Shown here: positions 1 through 9,451 of the stretch, piece after piece
Position numbering within the stretch: position 1 is the stretch's first letter
Layout of the letters: each line of letters starts with the position of its first letter
Origin: Verpa conica
Lineage: Eukaryota > Ascomycota > Pezizomycetes > Pezizales > Morchellaceae
Assembly (NCBI GenBank): GCA_033030425.1
Contig: JAUFSD010000024.1
Span: 930,001-994,000 of the forward strand
DNA length: 64,000 nt
Reading direction: 5' to 3'
Notes under the pieces: generated by a model
Told to the model about the DNA's origin: nothing
Databases searched by the model: none
What the model saw: the letters and a program-made list of their open reading frames with translations, nothing else
Position numbers and translations under genes: made by a program

Positions 1-842
1 GGCTGGATATGACCGGTTATTGGTTCTGAAGAGGCTGTTGGTTCGAGAAGACTGATGTGGAATGTTGGATGGACTTTCATGGAGGGAGGAAGGTCCAATT
101 TATAGGCGCGGGTACCTATTCGTTCGAGTACGGAGAATGGTCCTAGGCGTTTGAAATCCAGCTTGCTGGAGGGTCGTGTGGTGTTAATGTTTCGTCTAAG
201 CAGCCAAACTTTGTCTCCTGGTTTCAGGATAGGATCGGGTGATCGATGTTTGTTTGACTGTTCGGCTTGTGACTCCTGGCTGAAACGGATTTCGTCGCGA
301 AGTGAGTCATGTAGGGTTCGTAACTGTTTGGTGTATGACTCGACTTCAGGGGCTTGTATAACAGGGGCTTGTAGGTTTAGATGGTGTTTTGGGTTGTAGC
401 CGTAATTGGCAAAGAATGGCGAGACTTTGGTGGTGCTTGAGGCTGTGTTGTTGTAACAGAATTCGGCGGTGTTTAGAAGTTCCGCCCAATTGTCCTGTTG
501 ATAGTTGACATAGGCTCGGAGGTACTGTTCTAAGATGGCGTTGACTCGTTCTGTTTGTCCGTCGGTTTGGGGGTGGAAGGCCGTGCTTAGGTTACTTTTG
601 ATTCCGAGTTCCTTGGTTAATTCTTTCCAGAGGTTTGAGGTGAACAGTGAGTCACGGTCGCTTGTGATGTCGTCTGGTAATCCATGATGTTTGAAAACGT
701 GTGTCATGAATAGTTTTGCGAATTGTTGGGCTGTAAGGGATGCTTGGCAGGGCACAAAATGTGCCATTTTTGTAAGGCGGTCTACTACCACCCATAGAGC
801 ATCGTGTCCTTGGGACGTTGGCAGTCCCGTGATAAAGTCCAT
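1..842 (-). CDS. Ty3/gypsy integrase catalytic core, shifted frame, partial
   Basis: This frame stays open from an ATG at 842 to the window edge. It encodes the integrase core: it begins MDFITGLP (first catalytic Asp), then has a DRDSLF segment (second Asp) and a QTDGQTERVN segment (catalytic Glu), so the DDE triad is present. Downstream is a KPGDKVWLL-type segment, typical of the region following the core in this family. It is not in the same frame as the zinc-binding part of integrase in the long pol ORF. A one-base shift near 843-890 separates them, most simply a disabling mutation. It could also be an assembly error, because both sides are well preserved. The C-terminus lies outside the window. 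Confidence 0.85.
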   Translation of the reverse strand, partial: MDFITGLPTSQGHDALWVVVDRLTKMAHFVPCQASLTAQQFAKLFMTHVFKHHGLPDDITSDRDSLFTSNLWKELTKELGIKSNLSTAFHPQTDGQTERVNAILEQYLRAYVNYQQDNWAELLNTAEFCYNNTASSTTKVSPFFANYGYNPKHHLNLQAPVIQAPEVESYTKQLRTLHDSLRDEIRFSQESQAEQSNKHRSPDPILKPGDKVWLLRRNINTTRPSSKLDFKRLGPFSVLERIGTRAYKLDLPPSMKVHPTFHISLLEPTASSEPITGHIQ

Positions 843-3588
843 GGACAGTGATCGCGAAGCGGTCAGGGGGTTGTAGGGGTTTGAGTAATCCGAAAGGGGC
901 GTGTCTGACTGGTTTGATGCGGGCGCACGTGTCGCAGTGGTCAACGTATTTTGTGACGAATTTTCTCATTCCCGGGAAATAGTAGTCTCGTGTGATTAGT
1001 TCGAGGGTTTTTTCGCGACCGGGGTGTCCTGCGGCCAGGTTGTCGTGGATCTGTTTCATGATTTGGAGGCGAAGTGGGGTATTGTCAGGGATCCAGATGA
1101 GGCCATCGTACGTTAGTAGGTTATCTTGCATGGAGCACAAGCCTAGTGCAACGTCTTTTGATCTGGTGACACCACTTTTCAAGTTTTGGATTACTTGGCG
1201 TGTTAGGGGATCGTTTTGGAGTTGTTTCTGGATTTCTTCTTTGATGGTGTTGTCGGTGACTGTATTTGTGATGGTGGCGCTTAGTTGGAACTTGTCGGGT
1301 TTCAGGAGTGTTTGTTTGAGATGTAGGTCCCCTTTTTGAGGCAGATCTCCTGATCGCCTGGTTAGAGCGTCGGGTTTTTGTCCTTGATCGCCGGGTCTGT
1401 AGGTGATGACGAAATTGTAACTTCCAAGGGTTTCGGCCCATCGTGCTTGTCTTCTATTTAACTCTTTGGTTGTCATGAAGTATTCCAGGTTTTTGTGGTC
1501 GCTGAGTACTTTGATTTGGTGTTGACTTCCTTCCAGGTACTGTCTCCATTCTCGAAAAGCTGAGACTATGGCAAGGAGTTCTTTGTCATGGATTTCATAG
1601 TTGATTTGGGCTGCGTTCATTTTTTTTGAATAGTACGCAATGGGGTGGAGGATTCCCTCACTGTTACACTGGGAGATTACTGCGGCTATTACATAGTCCG
1701 AGGCGTCGGTTTCTACCGTGATTTCTTTCGACAGGTCGAAGTGTTGGAGAATTGGTGCTGTGGTAAAAGCTTTTTTGAGTATGTTGAATGCTTTTCTTGC
1801 TTCCGTATTGAACTCGAATTTGACGTCCTTCTTAAGAAGTTGTGTTAACGGTTTACAGATGTTGCTATACTTGTTGATGAAGCGTCGATAGAAGTTGGCA
1901 AATCCTAGGAAACACTGGACGTCGTGGACTGAGGCTAGGTCGGGCCATTCGGTTATGGCTTGGATTTTCTTGGGGTCCATGAACACACCTTTGGGAGATA
2001 CTATGAAACCGAGGTATTCTATCTCTTCTTGGTGGAAATGGCACTTAGAAGGCTTGAGGTTGATTCCAGCACTACGGAGTTTTTCCATAACCTGGCGGAC
2101 TTGGCTGACATGGGACTTCATGTCTTCGGAGTAGATGAGGATGTCATCTAGGTAGACGATGCAGAAGACGTCTAGGAACTCGGACAGGATCTCGTTGATC
2201 CATGCTTGGAAAGTGGCAGGAGCATTGGTGAGTCCGAAAGGCATGACAGTGTATTCATAAAGGCCGTAGCGCGTTCGGAATGCTGTTTTCCATTCGTCCC
2301 CTTCTGCTATTCGGATATGGTGGTATCCTTCTCGGATGTCTAGTGACGTATAGACTTTGGCTGACTTTAGACGGTCTAAAGCTTCGTTGATTAGTGGCAG
2401 GGGGTACCGGTCTTTAACGGTGACGGCGTTAAGTCCGCGGTAGTCGACACACAGCCGCATTGATCCATCTTTTTTCTTAACAAATAGAATGGGTGCTCCG
2501 GCTGAGGAAGATGAGGATCTAATCCATCCTCTCTTCAGGTAGGTTTCCAGGTATTCGCGTAGGGTTTTCAGTTCTGCTTCTGACAATGAGTACAGTTGCT
2601 TGAACGGCGGAGTGGTTCCTGGCATGAGGTTGATCTTATGATCTGCTTGGCGACGAGGAGGCGGGTCGGTAGGTTCGCGCTCGTGGAATATATCGAGGAA
2701 GTCGTGGTATTCGACAGGTAGAAGGTTTTTTGCTTCTGGGGACTTGGCTGGGGGTTGAGTATCCTTTCTCATGTATTCGTATTTGTCCGAAGCACAAAGT
2801 TCTAATGCATGATCGATTTCTCGGATGGTGAGGAGGCAGGGTTCGCCTTGTTTTGCAGATCGTTTAAACGCAGCTGCTCCTACTAGGCTTATATCCGCGG
2901 TCTTGAGGTGTTGGATGATTGCAGGCTTCTCAGGAAGGGCTTGAACGACGCTCGGTACGTTTAGGCATTCTTCTTGACAAGTTTTGGATGTGAAGTTGAC
3001 TTGGTGTTCTTTCCACATAATTTCTGGGTTATGTTTTTTGAACCAGGGGATTCCTAGGATTATTGGGTAGTGTCCTAGTTTGGTGACTTGGAGGGTTTCC
3101 GTTTCTTGGTGGTTTTCTATCTTTATAGGTAGTTTGACTTGGTGAGTGATGGTGCCGTTTTGGGAGGTTGATCCATCGATGAGGGTAAGTGGTTGGGCCA
3201 CTTTTTTGGCTTGGACTGGGAATTGCTTTTGATTGGCGAAACTGCGGTCAATGAAGTTTCCAGTTGCCCCGCTATCTAGCATGGCAAAGGTTTCAATGAC
3301 TTGGTTTCCGAGGTTGATTTGTACCGGGAGGATGAGGTGGTCGTCTAGGGCGTGTTTTGGAGGGATGTCAGAAGAACAGGACAGTCCAGCTGTACTGAAT
3401 GACGTATGGTTTTCGGGGAGGTCTTGAAGTGGGGCGAAGCGTGATGGTTTGGCAACTCTAGGGGATTCCTTTGCCAGGGGTAGGTTGCACTTTACTCCTG
3501 GTCTTCCTCGTTTCCCGATTCTTCGAGATTTTGTGAGGAGGTACCGGCTAGCCTTCTGGGCTTCGGTTTCCATGTTTTTTCTGGACAC
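652..3588 (-). CDS. Ty3/gypsy Pol: protease, RT, RNase H, integrase zinc domain
   Basis: An open frame of 978 codons. Order seen: retropepsin (DSGATGNFID, about residues 105-114), reverse transcriptase (CVDYRGLN, then the catalytic YLDDIL), RNase H (TDASDYVIAAV region) and the HHCC zinc-binding N-terminus of integrase (HPGREKT...CDTCARIK). About the last 70 codons, after PLQPPDRF, are a wrong-frame tail; the real integrase continues in the neighbouring frame from about 842. The start overlaps the end of gag by 97 nt, in the frame one base upstream (-1). Expression by -1 frameshifting from gag is therefore plausible, although no slippery site was identified. It is not a host gene. Confidence 0.93.
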   Translation of the reverse strand: MSRKNMETEAQKASRYLLTKSRRIGKRGRPGVKCNLPLAKESPRVAKPSRFAPLQDLPENHTSFSTAGLSCSSDIPPKHALDDHLILPVQINLGNQVIETFAMLDSGATGNFIDRSFANQKQFPVQAKKVAQPLTLIDGSTSQNGTITHQVKLPIKIENHQETETLQVTKLGHYPIILGIPWFKKHNPEIMWKEHQVNFTSKTCQEECLNVPSVVQALPEKPAIIQHLKTADISLVGAAAFKRSAKQGEPCLLTIREIDHALELCASDKYEYMRKDTQPPAKSPEAKNLLPVEYHDFLDIFHEREPTDPPPRRQADHKINLMPGTTPPFKQLYSLSEAELKTLREYLETYLKRGWIRSSSSSAGAPILFVKKKDGSMRLCVDYRGLNAVTVKDRYPLPLINEALDRLKSAKVYTSLDIREGYHHIRIAEGDEWKTAFRTRYGLYEYTVMPFGLTNAPATFQAWINEILSEFLDVFCIVYLDDILIYSEDMKSHVSQVRQVMEKLRSAGINLKPSKCHFHQEEIEYLGFIVSPKGVFMDPKKIQAITEWPDLASVHDVQCFLGFANFYRRFINKYSNICKPLTQLLKKDVKFEFNTEARKAFNILKKAFTTAPILQHFDLSKEITVETDASDYVIAAVISQCNSEGILHPIAYYSKKMNAAQINYEIHDKELLAIVSAFREWRQYLEGSQHQIKVLSDHKNLEYFMTTKELNRRQARWAETLGSYNFVITYRPGDQGQKPDALTRRSGDLPQKGDLHLKQTLLKPDKFQLSATITNTVTDNTIKEEIQKQLQNDPLTRQVIQNLKSGVTRSKDVALGLCSMQDNLLTYDGLIWIPDNTPLRLQIMKQIHDNLAAGHPGREKTLELITRDYYFPGMRKFVTKYVDHCDTCARIKPVRHAPFGLLKPLQPPDRFAITVHGLYHGTANVPRTRCSMGGSRPPYKNGTFCALPSIPYSPTIRKTIHDTRFQTSWITRRHHKRP

Positions 3589-4565
3589 TTATCTGCCATG
3601 TGGTTGGGTTTTCCACAGTACATGCAGAGGTTGTTTTCGAACCGTCTCTTTTTTTCCTTGTCGGTAAGTGGAAGGAATTTCTTTTTTCTAGAGGCGTCCA
3701 GGTCCATAGGGTCTCCTGGAGGTAATTCCGTGGTGGTGGTTGGAGTCGGGCTTGGATTGGGTGCAAATGTTCCGTTGGTGTGTCTGGGAACGTAGGGCTG
3801 AGTATAGGTCTTTGTAGTGGGTGCCTTGGGTGCATGACTGTCCCACTTGGTGGTGCGGACTTTGCTGGCTATTATTTCGTTGTCTAGGTTGATGCATAGT
3901 AGTGCGAACTCCCGTAGTGTTGCTGGTTTATTGATAATGGCGGTTAGTTTAGCCCTTATGTTCCGGGCTAGTCCGTCGTAGAACTCGTCTTTCAAGGCTT
4001 CTTCATTCCATCCCAGTAAGTCCATGTCGGTTTGGAATTTGGTCCAGTATTTGTTTACTGTTCCAGTTTGGCACAAGTTTCTGATTCGTTGTTTGGTGGC
4101 CTCTTTTGTGTCTGCCTCACCAAAAGCTTTTTTGAGGGCGTCCTTAAACGTTTCCCAGGTGGTGTAGGTTTTATTTTCGAGGACTGAGAACATCCAGGAT
4201 CCTGCTTGGTCCTTCATTTTATTGCTGGCGTATATGAGTTTTTGCATATCTGTGGCGTCCGTATATTCTGTAAATTTGTTTTCGCACTGCCTTAGCCATG
4301 TGCGGATTTTTGTGGGTTCGCCTTTGAATTCGTCGGCGTCTGGTATTTTCATTGTCCGTGGTTTGTTGTTTTTTGTTGCTGCTACTTGTTCGAGTAGTTG
4401 GACTAGAGCATTATTGCTCATCTGGACTGGGTTGCTACCGCCTGCGGTAGTTTCTGCTGATGAGGACATTCTGTTGTCGGATTGGAACGGGGTTTCTGGA
4501 GTTATTGGTCTGGACGTGTCTGCAGTAATGGGGCTGGTTGCCCTATCTGGTATTTCCTGTAACAA
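3492..4565 (-). CDS. Ty3/gypsy Gag polyprotein
   Basis: 357 codons, the first ORF after the LTR. The central region has the retrotransposon Gag fold signature (motifs resembling WLRQCENKF and WMFSVLENKTYTTWETFK). Near residues 315-330 there is a CCHC zinc knuckle (CMYCGKPNHMADKC), the nucleic-acid-binding part of nucleocapsid. The first roughly 60 residues are Ser/Thr-rich. The start is the first ATG after the leader, 88 nt from the inner LTR boundary. It would build the virus-like particle that packages the element's RNA. The end overlaps pol. Confidence 0.9.
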   Translation of the reverse strand: MLQEIPDRATSPITADTSRPITPETPFQSDNRMSSSAETTAGGSNPVQMSNNALVQLLEQVAATKNNKPRTMKIPDADEFKGEPTKIRTWLRQCENKFTEYTDATDMQKLIYASNKMKDQAGSWMFSVLENKTYTTWETFKDALKKAFGEADTKEATKQRIRNLCQTGTVNKYWTKFQTDMDLLGWNEEALKDEFYDGLARNIRAKLTAIINKPATLREFALLCINLDNEIIASKVRTTKWDSHAPKAPTTKTYTQPYVPRHTNGTFAPNPSPTPTTTTELPPGDPMDLDASRKKKFLPLTDKEKKRRFENNLCMYCGKPNHMADKCPEKTWKPKPRRLAGTSSQNLEESGNEEDQE

Positions 4566-4641
4566 GGGTCCGAAAAGGGTATCTAGATTAAATGATACGT
4601 TTTGATCCAGATTGAAGATTATCGGGTGCTGCGTAGGGTAG

Positions 4642-4650
4642 ACGCAACAA
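4642..4650 (-). other. Primer-binding site, apparently self-priming
   Basis: Two bases inside the LTR edge the minus strand reads TTGTTGCGT. This does not start with TGG, so it does not look like a tRNA 3'-end primer site. It is the exact reverse complement of ACGCAACAA at 4769-4761, close to the expected transcript start. Complementarity between the RNA 5' end and the primer site is the hallmark of Tf1-type self-priming. Only 9 bp pair perfectly. Confidence 0.5.
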
Positions 4651-4652
4651 AG

Positions 4653-5011
4653 TGTAAAAACCGATCACCTATTGGGGAACAGCAGGCGATAATCACAAGG
4701 CAGGGCTAGTATCGAGAGACTAGGAACTCAAGGACAAGGTAGGTATGGTAACAATATAAGTTGTTGCGTGAAGAACTAACTATCTGACAGAGATGCGTCC
4801 CTTTTATACCCTTTCTGGAGGGACGCTGAGATCAACAATGAGACAATATGAAACTGAAGGAGCGACCTCCTTCTACATGAAACTACAGACGTCTCGTCCT
4901 GCGAGGCGTTCTTCTTACATGACCAATGATAACAGGAATCCTACGAGATATGAAACGATACATGAAACAAGGAGATAGACAAGGCAGACTAGGAAATGGG
5001 TGTTCTTGACA
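4653..5011 (-). repeat. 5' LTR of the Ty3/gypsy element
   Basis: Read on the minus strand, the segment starts TGTCAAGAAC and ends GGTTTTTACA, so it has the usual TGT...ACA ends and is 359 bp long. It lies directly outside the leader and gag. It contains a TATA box (4801-4808) positioned for transcription into gag. The boundaries are inferred from the terminal dinucleotides and the adjacent primer site, because the partner LTR is outside the window. The outer end could be 5013 instead. Confidence 0.6.
4801..4808 (-). promoter_or_regulatory. LTR TATA box
   Basis: Minus-strand TATAAAAG inside the LTR. It lies about 39 bp upstream of the ACGCAACAA block at 4769-4761, which would then be at or near the RNA 5' end, as self-priming requires. 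Confidence 0.55.
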
Positions 5012-5235
5012 CAGTGGGGGAAATTTAGTTTAGAGTGAAAAAGTTTTCTTTGGCGATTAAGGTTATTTTTGGAAGCAGAGAAGAAGGGAAAAATAGGGGA
5101 AGCATATAAGGAGGGGCCTCGCCCCGAGGATTTTCTTAGGCACGCAACGTCTTGTTTATATTGTTTGGTAAAGAAATATTACAGAGTTTTTCACTTGTAA
5201 TATCTTTCGTAGTAACACCGTTCATTGTCGCCGTC

Positions 5236-6327
5236 TCAGTCACTGTCACCGTCCCGTTGCCTAGGCTTCACCGTACCATCCCAACCGCCCCGCCACATTC
5301 CGTCATAAGGTCGAATCGTGGTGAAGTGTTCTTCATGGGGAGAGATGTGAGCAGTTGCGCCAGAGTCAAATATCCAAGATGAGGAGGACGAGGAGGTATG
5401 GCGTACCATTAAGACGGTTGCCGAGTTATGTGTGCTTGTGGAGGCGTTATCCTCCTTTCTTTTTCCTTTTCCTCCTTTCTTTCTCCATTCATTTTCCTTT
5501 TTGAGCCTTCTGCAGTCACTGTGGGTGTGATTTGTGAATTTCTTTCCTGTTTTTGCCAGACAATAGGTACAGTGATTCTTTGTGCTATGACTGGTGTTGA
5601 AGACGGTATTTTCGGAGCTGCCGGTTTTATTGGCGGATAGATCGGTGAGTCTATTATAGACGTCTTCGTAGGAAAGATTCTCCTTGGTTTGGAGATTGTC
5701 GATGATGTTTTCCATTGAGGTGGCAGTGTTTAGAGAAACAAGCAGCAGGGCTGCTTTGGCTCGGTTGGAATTTGCGACGGAGTGGAAATCCTTGGATAGT
5801 CCTTCTTTTGTTGTGTCCTGGCATCGTTGTTGAAACCTATTCCATTGATTTTGGAAGGTGGTTAGGTGGTCTGCAAGAGAGGTATTGTCCTGGTAACGTA
5901 GGTTCAGGAGCGTTGTGAGTATATTGATCGTAGTTGCTGGAGTTTCCCTATCGAAAAGGTCTTTAAGGGCTTTCCAGGCACCGTGTGCGCTGCCGGCGGC
6001 AACGACTGTGGTTTGTAGTTCTTCTGATACACCGTTGAGTAGAAGTGCAAGAGCTCGCTTAGAGACAGTTTTCCAAATCTGATGTTCTTCGGAGGTTTTG
6101 TCGGTTGGTTCTTTTTTCTCGCCACTCACATTTTCCCACCATTCAACTGAATCAAAAGTAATCTTCCAGGCTCCTGCCCAGGTCTGATAGTTTGACTGTC
6201 CAGTAAGAACGGGAAGTCTATCTGTCTTGACCATGAGATTTCCCATAGGATTTGGGATGGCAGTGCTCGTAGGTTGGACTACAGTTTCATCACCGGACTT
6301 GCTTGTAGAAGCTGCTCCTGAAGACAT
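5236..6327 (-). pseudogene. Ty1/copia Gag-protease relic, truncated
   Basis: A 363-codon ORF. It has a copia-type Gag N-terminus (LTGQSNYQTWAGAWK; a UBN2-like region with LKDLFDRETPA and LADHLTTFQNQWNRF). A Cys/His cluster with non-standard spacing (CTYC...HTHSDC, about residues 250-270) is probably a diverged zinc knuckle. A retropepsin-like site follows (IFDSGATAHIS, about 315-325). The frame then breaks: after DGTVKP the copia-like reading continues one frame over for about 40 codons to a stop near 5150. No integrase or reverse transcriptase follows before the Ty3 LTR at 5011. It is a 5' fragment of a copia element, probably cut off by the Ty3 insertion or by deletion. Confidence 0.85.
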
Positions 6328-6395
6328 GGTTTGATATTGGGTGTATGTGTTTGTGAGAGAAGGTAAAGAATAGCGGAGTTTACTGTGCAGAACCC

Positions 6396-6407
6396 GGGCT
6401 CATAACC
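6396..6407 (-). other. Copia primer-binding site for half-tRNA initiator Met
   Basis: The minus strand reads GGTTATGAGCCC, immediately inside the likely LTR end. It is complementary to GGGCUCAUAACC, the anticodon arm (CAU) of fungal initiator tRNA-Met as I recall the yeast sequence. Priming by an initiator tRNA cut at its anticodon is known for Drosophila copia. Confidence 0.65.
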
Positions 6408-6554
6408 TGAAGTTCAGTGTAAAGTGAAGATGATAATTTTTATTAAACAAGTGGGAAATCTGTCCCCTATTTATACAATAATTCCTGTTACACAAAATAG
6501 TATGAGTCATTCTCGCCGGAATACTCTTCCTTGTTCCGTTAAACTTCCACAACA
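6408..6554 (-). repeat. Copia 5' LTR (outer boundary uncertain)
   Basis: On the minus strand this ends GAACTTCA directly at the primer site. It contains TATAAATA (6475-6468) and, downstream of it, AATAAA-like sequence. TGTTGTGG at 6554 would give a 147-bp LTR. TGTTAAAAT or TGTGAACAG further right (to about 6630) are alternative starts. No second copy is in the window to settle this. Confidence 0.4.
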
Positions 6555-8801
6555 ATCTAGATAATTCCATTATCTTAATACATGACTAATACATGACAAA
6601 TGTACAATTTTAACAGTTTCGACTGTTCACATGCCAGTGTCGCGTGCTTAAGTCAGACCTGGGAAGATCTGGAGGCTCTGGGTTATCAATCTTATCTGCC
6701 AGGGTTAGGTCTTCTTTGTGTGACAAGTGACAATTCATGATGTAGTGTCAACCTCATCTCCCATGGAACAAAGCTATCAAACAAATCAGGGCCATACAAG
6801 CATTCGGATTCACCTAGTCGAAGGGCTGACCCAGTCAGAATGAATGATGAACTGGACAGGTTTGTCCCGTTTGTTCATTCGATAGAGTAGATATTTCCTT
6901 TCCCTCACGACTATACCATAACTCCCCGATCCCTACAGAGTCATTCTATCCCCGTACATACTTACACTTACTGATTAGACAACAGAAGACCACAGAGGCC
7001 CTGCTACTAAGAAGTGGTACATCTTTGTCATTAAACTTCCACCCTCGATATTACTACCTGGAGTCCCATTACCTCTTTCAAGAAGCCTAATTGGAATTAG
7101 TACACCGGCTGGTTTAAGCTTATTATCTCATGATCTCCATATAAGGTGGGTTTGCTCTTTCATTTATCCCTTCGATTGCTTACACTAGTCGACAAGCCTA
7201 GCTTCTTGGGGTGCAAGAAGGTCTATTAGCACTCGTATTATGGCAGTTTCATCTTAACCAACGATATGCTTACTTGGTGTGAATACTACGAGGGTCGAAC
7301 TATTTAAGAAATTTAAAGAGGAACTTGAAGGTATTTTGGTTTATTATCCCTCTTTATCCCTTCATTACTAAGGTCTATATAGGAAAATAACTCTCTTTTT
7401 AGCAATCTAGATTGCCTACTCTATAAAAATACCACCTGCAATATTAAAAAACCACCACTACGAGCAATCGAAACACAAGACAGTTACCATATCGTATGAT
7501 ATTAATGTTAGAACTGTATTAAAACAGTTAAGAGATAGACGGTCGTGTCTAACTTTTGACCTGAACTAGTTTTTTACGCGTAAGTCCATTACCCCAAGTG
7601 ATTGTTTAAAGATTTAGGGCCTAATTTGAGCTAATGGGCTTCAAGTACATTTTTAAGCTGAAATATACAAACTTTTATTTCAGGACCATAATTATAAAGT
7701 GTTTGTCATTGCTGGAGGAATTCTAACTAACAGACTAAACGTTTTCTTAACTTACCAGCTAAACATTGTTCCATAGTCATTGACTGATCTCACACCAACA
7801 TTAATCTATAAGGTGTGAATTACGATTAGGGTAGTCCACTAGAACTCTCGGTCAGTAAGTAGACCTAATCCAATCTACACATGAAGAGCCAAAACGGTTT
7901 CGCGAAGTTATTCTACATAAAGGACACTATAAATCATATTTATCTTGGTTCCCGGAGCAGATACACACGGTATTTAAGTTAACAAAAATTACGGGTGGGT
8001 GAGTTCCTATCATTCAGTTTTATTCTCCATGGATCTAAATCTAGAACATTAAGTCGCCACATAGTTACCAGACTTGGAAATTATATATAAAACGCTGCAG
8101 AACTGCATTTCTAGTTTTAACTATCAACTGGTTTATCTTCTTACTTAAGAAGATCCAAATATCACGATCAGCTATCAAAATTTCTCTATATAATCACTGA
8201 CATATAGTACTGTCAAAAGCGTGTAAAATTTCATTCATAACAAATCACTCGGCTTTTATTCGCATCACAATTTGTTTTGTAATTATATGTATACTCCTAC
8301 CTGATATGTTAATTCACGTCACTCTACTACCACACTTCAAGTGCGCATTAGTACTGGTTAGTGTCGTTAGTTCTTAATATAATTAATTACCCTAGATATT
8401 ATTCTAAATTCCATAAATTTAACCATAGCACCTGAAAGTTCCTCAACAAACCTACCTGAGTATCGAGAGCCTTAGGATCATCTAGCCTTGCATTATTATA
8501 GATAGCTAACATCTTAGATCTCCAACATTACCCTTACCTACAGTCCAACCTAGCATATTCTACTACACGAAGAAACACCAAAGCGTCCAGCACTTCCAAA
8601 CTACCCCAGCACCTATAAATAAAGCTATACAGGCCACAAACCCCACACAGAAAGTAGAAGCTATGTAATATCCCTCCTTATATATCAATAGTATACATTT
8701 CGCCAAGGGCGCATCCACATCTACAAAAAAAGCAACCCCTAACCAAAAAGAGTACCCTAGGAAGGATTTATACCCCTAGGCTAGAGCACCTTCTCTTATA
8801 T
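6555..8801. other. AT-rich gene-free interval
   Basis: No ORF of note and no recognisable transposon domain. The sequence is visibly A+T-rich with scattered short repeats, which would fit decayed (possibly RIP-mutated) repeat DNA. I see no functional element other than the tRNA at its right edge. Confidence 0.5.
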
Positions 8802-8872
8802 GACCCCGACGTGATTTGAACACGCAGCCTTTCGATCTGGAGTCGAACGCGCTACCGTTGCGCCACGGAGTC
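8802..8872 (-). tRNA. tRNA-Trp (CCA)
   Basis: A 71-nt cloverleaf on the minus strand. The acceptor stem is GACTCCG paired with the 3' segment CGGGGTC (with wobble). The A box is TGGCGCAACGG. The anticodon stem TTCGA/TCGAA encloses loop CTCCAGA, giving anticodon CCA. A TGTTCAAATCA B-box/T-loop follows. There is no intron, and the 3' CCA is not encoded. It is identical over all 71 nt to the plus-strand copy at 15736-15806. Confidence 0.95.
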
Positions 8873-9451
8873 TTGCGGTTATTAGATCATCTAGTATATT
8901 TGTTTTTTTTCTTGGTACATAATTAGGTTCTACATTGGTGGGTCGGTTGAAGAGACAGGGAGTATTATTTCTGGAAGAACACATTAGAAGTAATGTATAG
9001 TCCCGCGATAATATGGGCAGTAGCAACCCCGAGTTATTATGAATAAGCTAGTTCTTGTCATATTTTCGATGAAATTCGCATTAGGTCGCGAACATGTAAT
9101 AGTCCTATAACCCATACTAGACATATACTCTCATGTTCACACCTCTTCCATGTCCATTCCTCAAACGTTCAATGTTTCCAAACTCATACGAACTAGATAG
9201 TCAAAGGTATGAACAAAAAATTATAGCAAGAATGCGGATCTATTGTATAAATCATCCTACCAACCAAAGATAACTTTTGTTGTTGCTCCCACTTACAAGA
9301 AAAAGAGAAAGAAAAAGATCGACACCCAAGCCACAGAAAGCCAGCGCCGCAAACTAGACGGAAGAAATGAAAAGAAAAAACACGAAAAATTTAAGGAAAA
9401 GAATATACTAGAACGATACCTCACAACCACCCCTCGCCTCAATACCACTGT
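8873..9451. other. Intergenic, tRNA to eIF3h 3' end
   Basis: About 580 bp of AT-rich sequence. The short Lys-rich frame at 9243-9455 overlaps the stop codon of eIF3h on the opposite strand and has no homology signal. I see no gene here. Confidence 0.5.

Larger units (their letters stand above)
1..5011 (-). mobile_element. Ty3/gypsy LTR retrotransposon, 5' part (runs off left edge)
   Basis: The element reads right to left: LTR, primer site, gag, then pol with protease, reverse transcriptase, RNase H and integrase. Placing integrase after RNase H is the Ty3/gypsy order. The integrase end, any chromodomain and the second LTR lie beyond position 1, so target-site duplications cannot be checked. 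Gag and pol frames are long and almost intact, with one frameshift visible near 843-890, which suggests a fairly recent insertion. It abuts or interrupts the copia relic to its right. The apparent self-priming leader (4642-4650 with 4761-4769) points to the Tf1/sushi-like branch of Ty3/gypsy; that is an inference. Confidence 0.93.
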
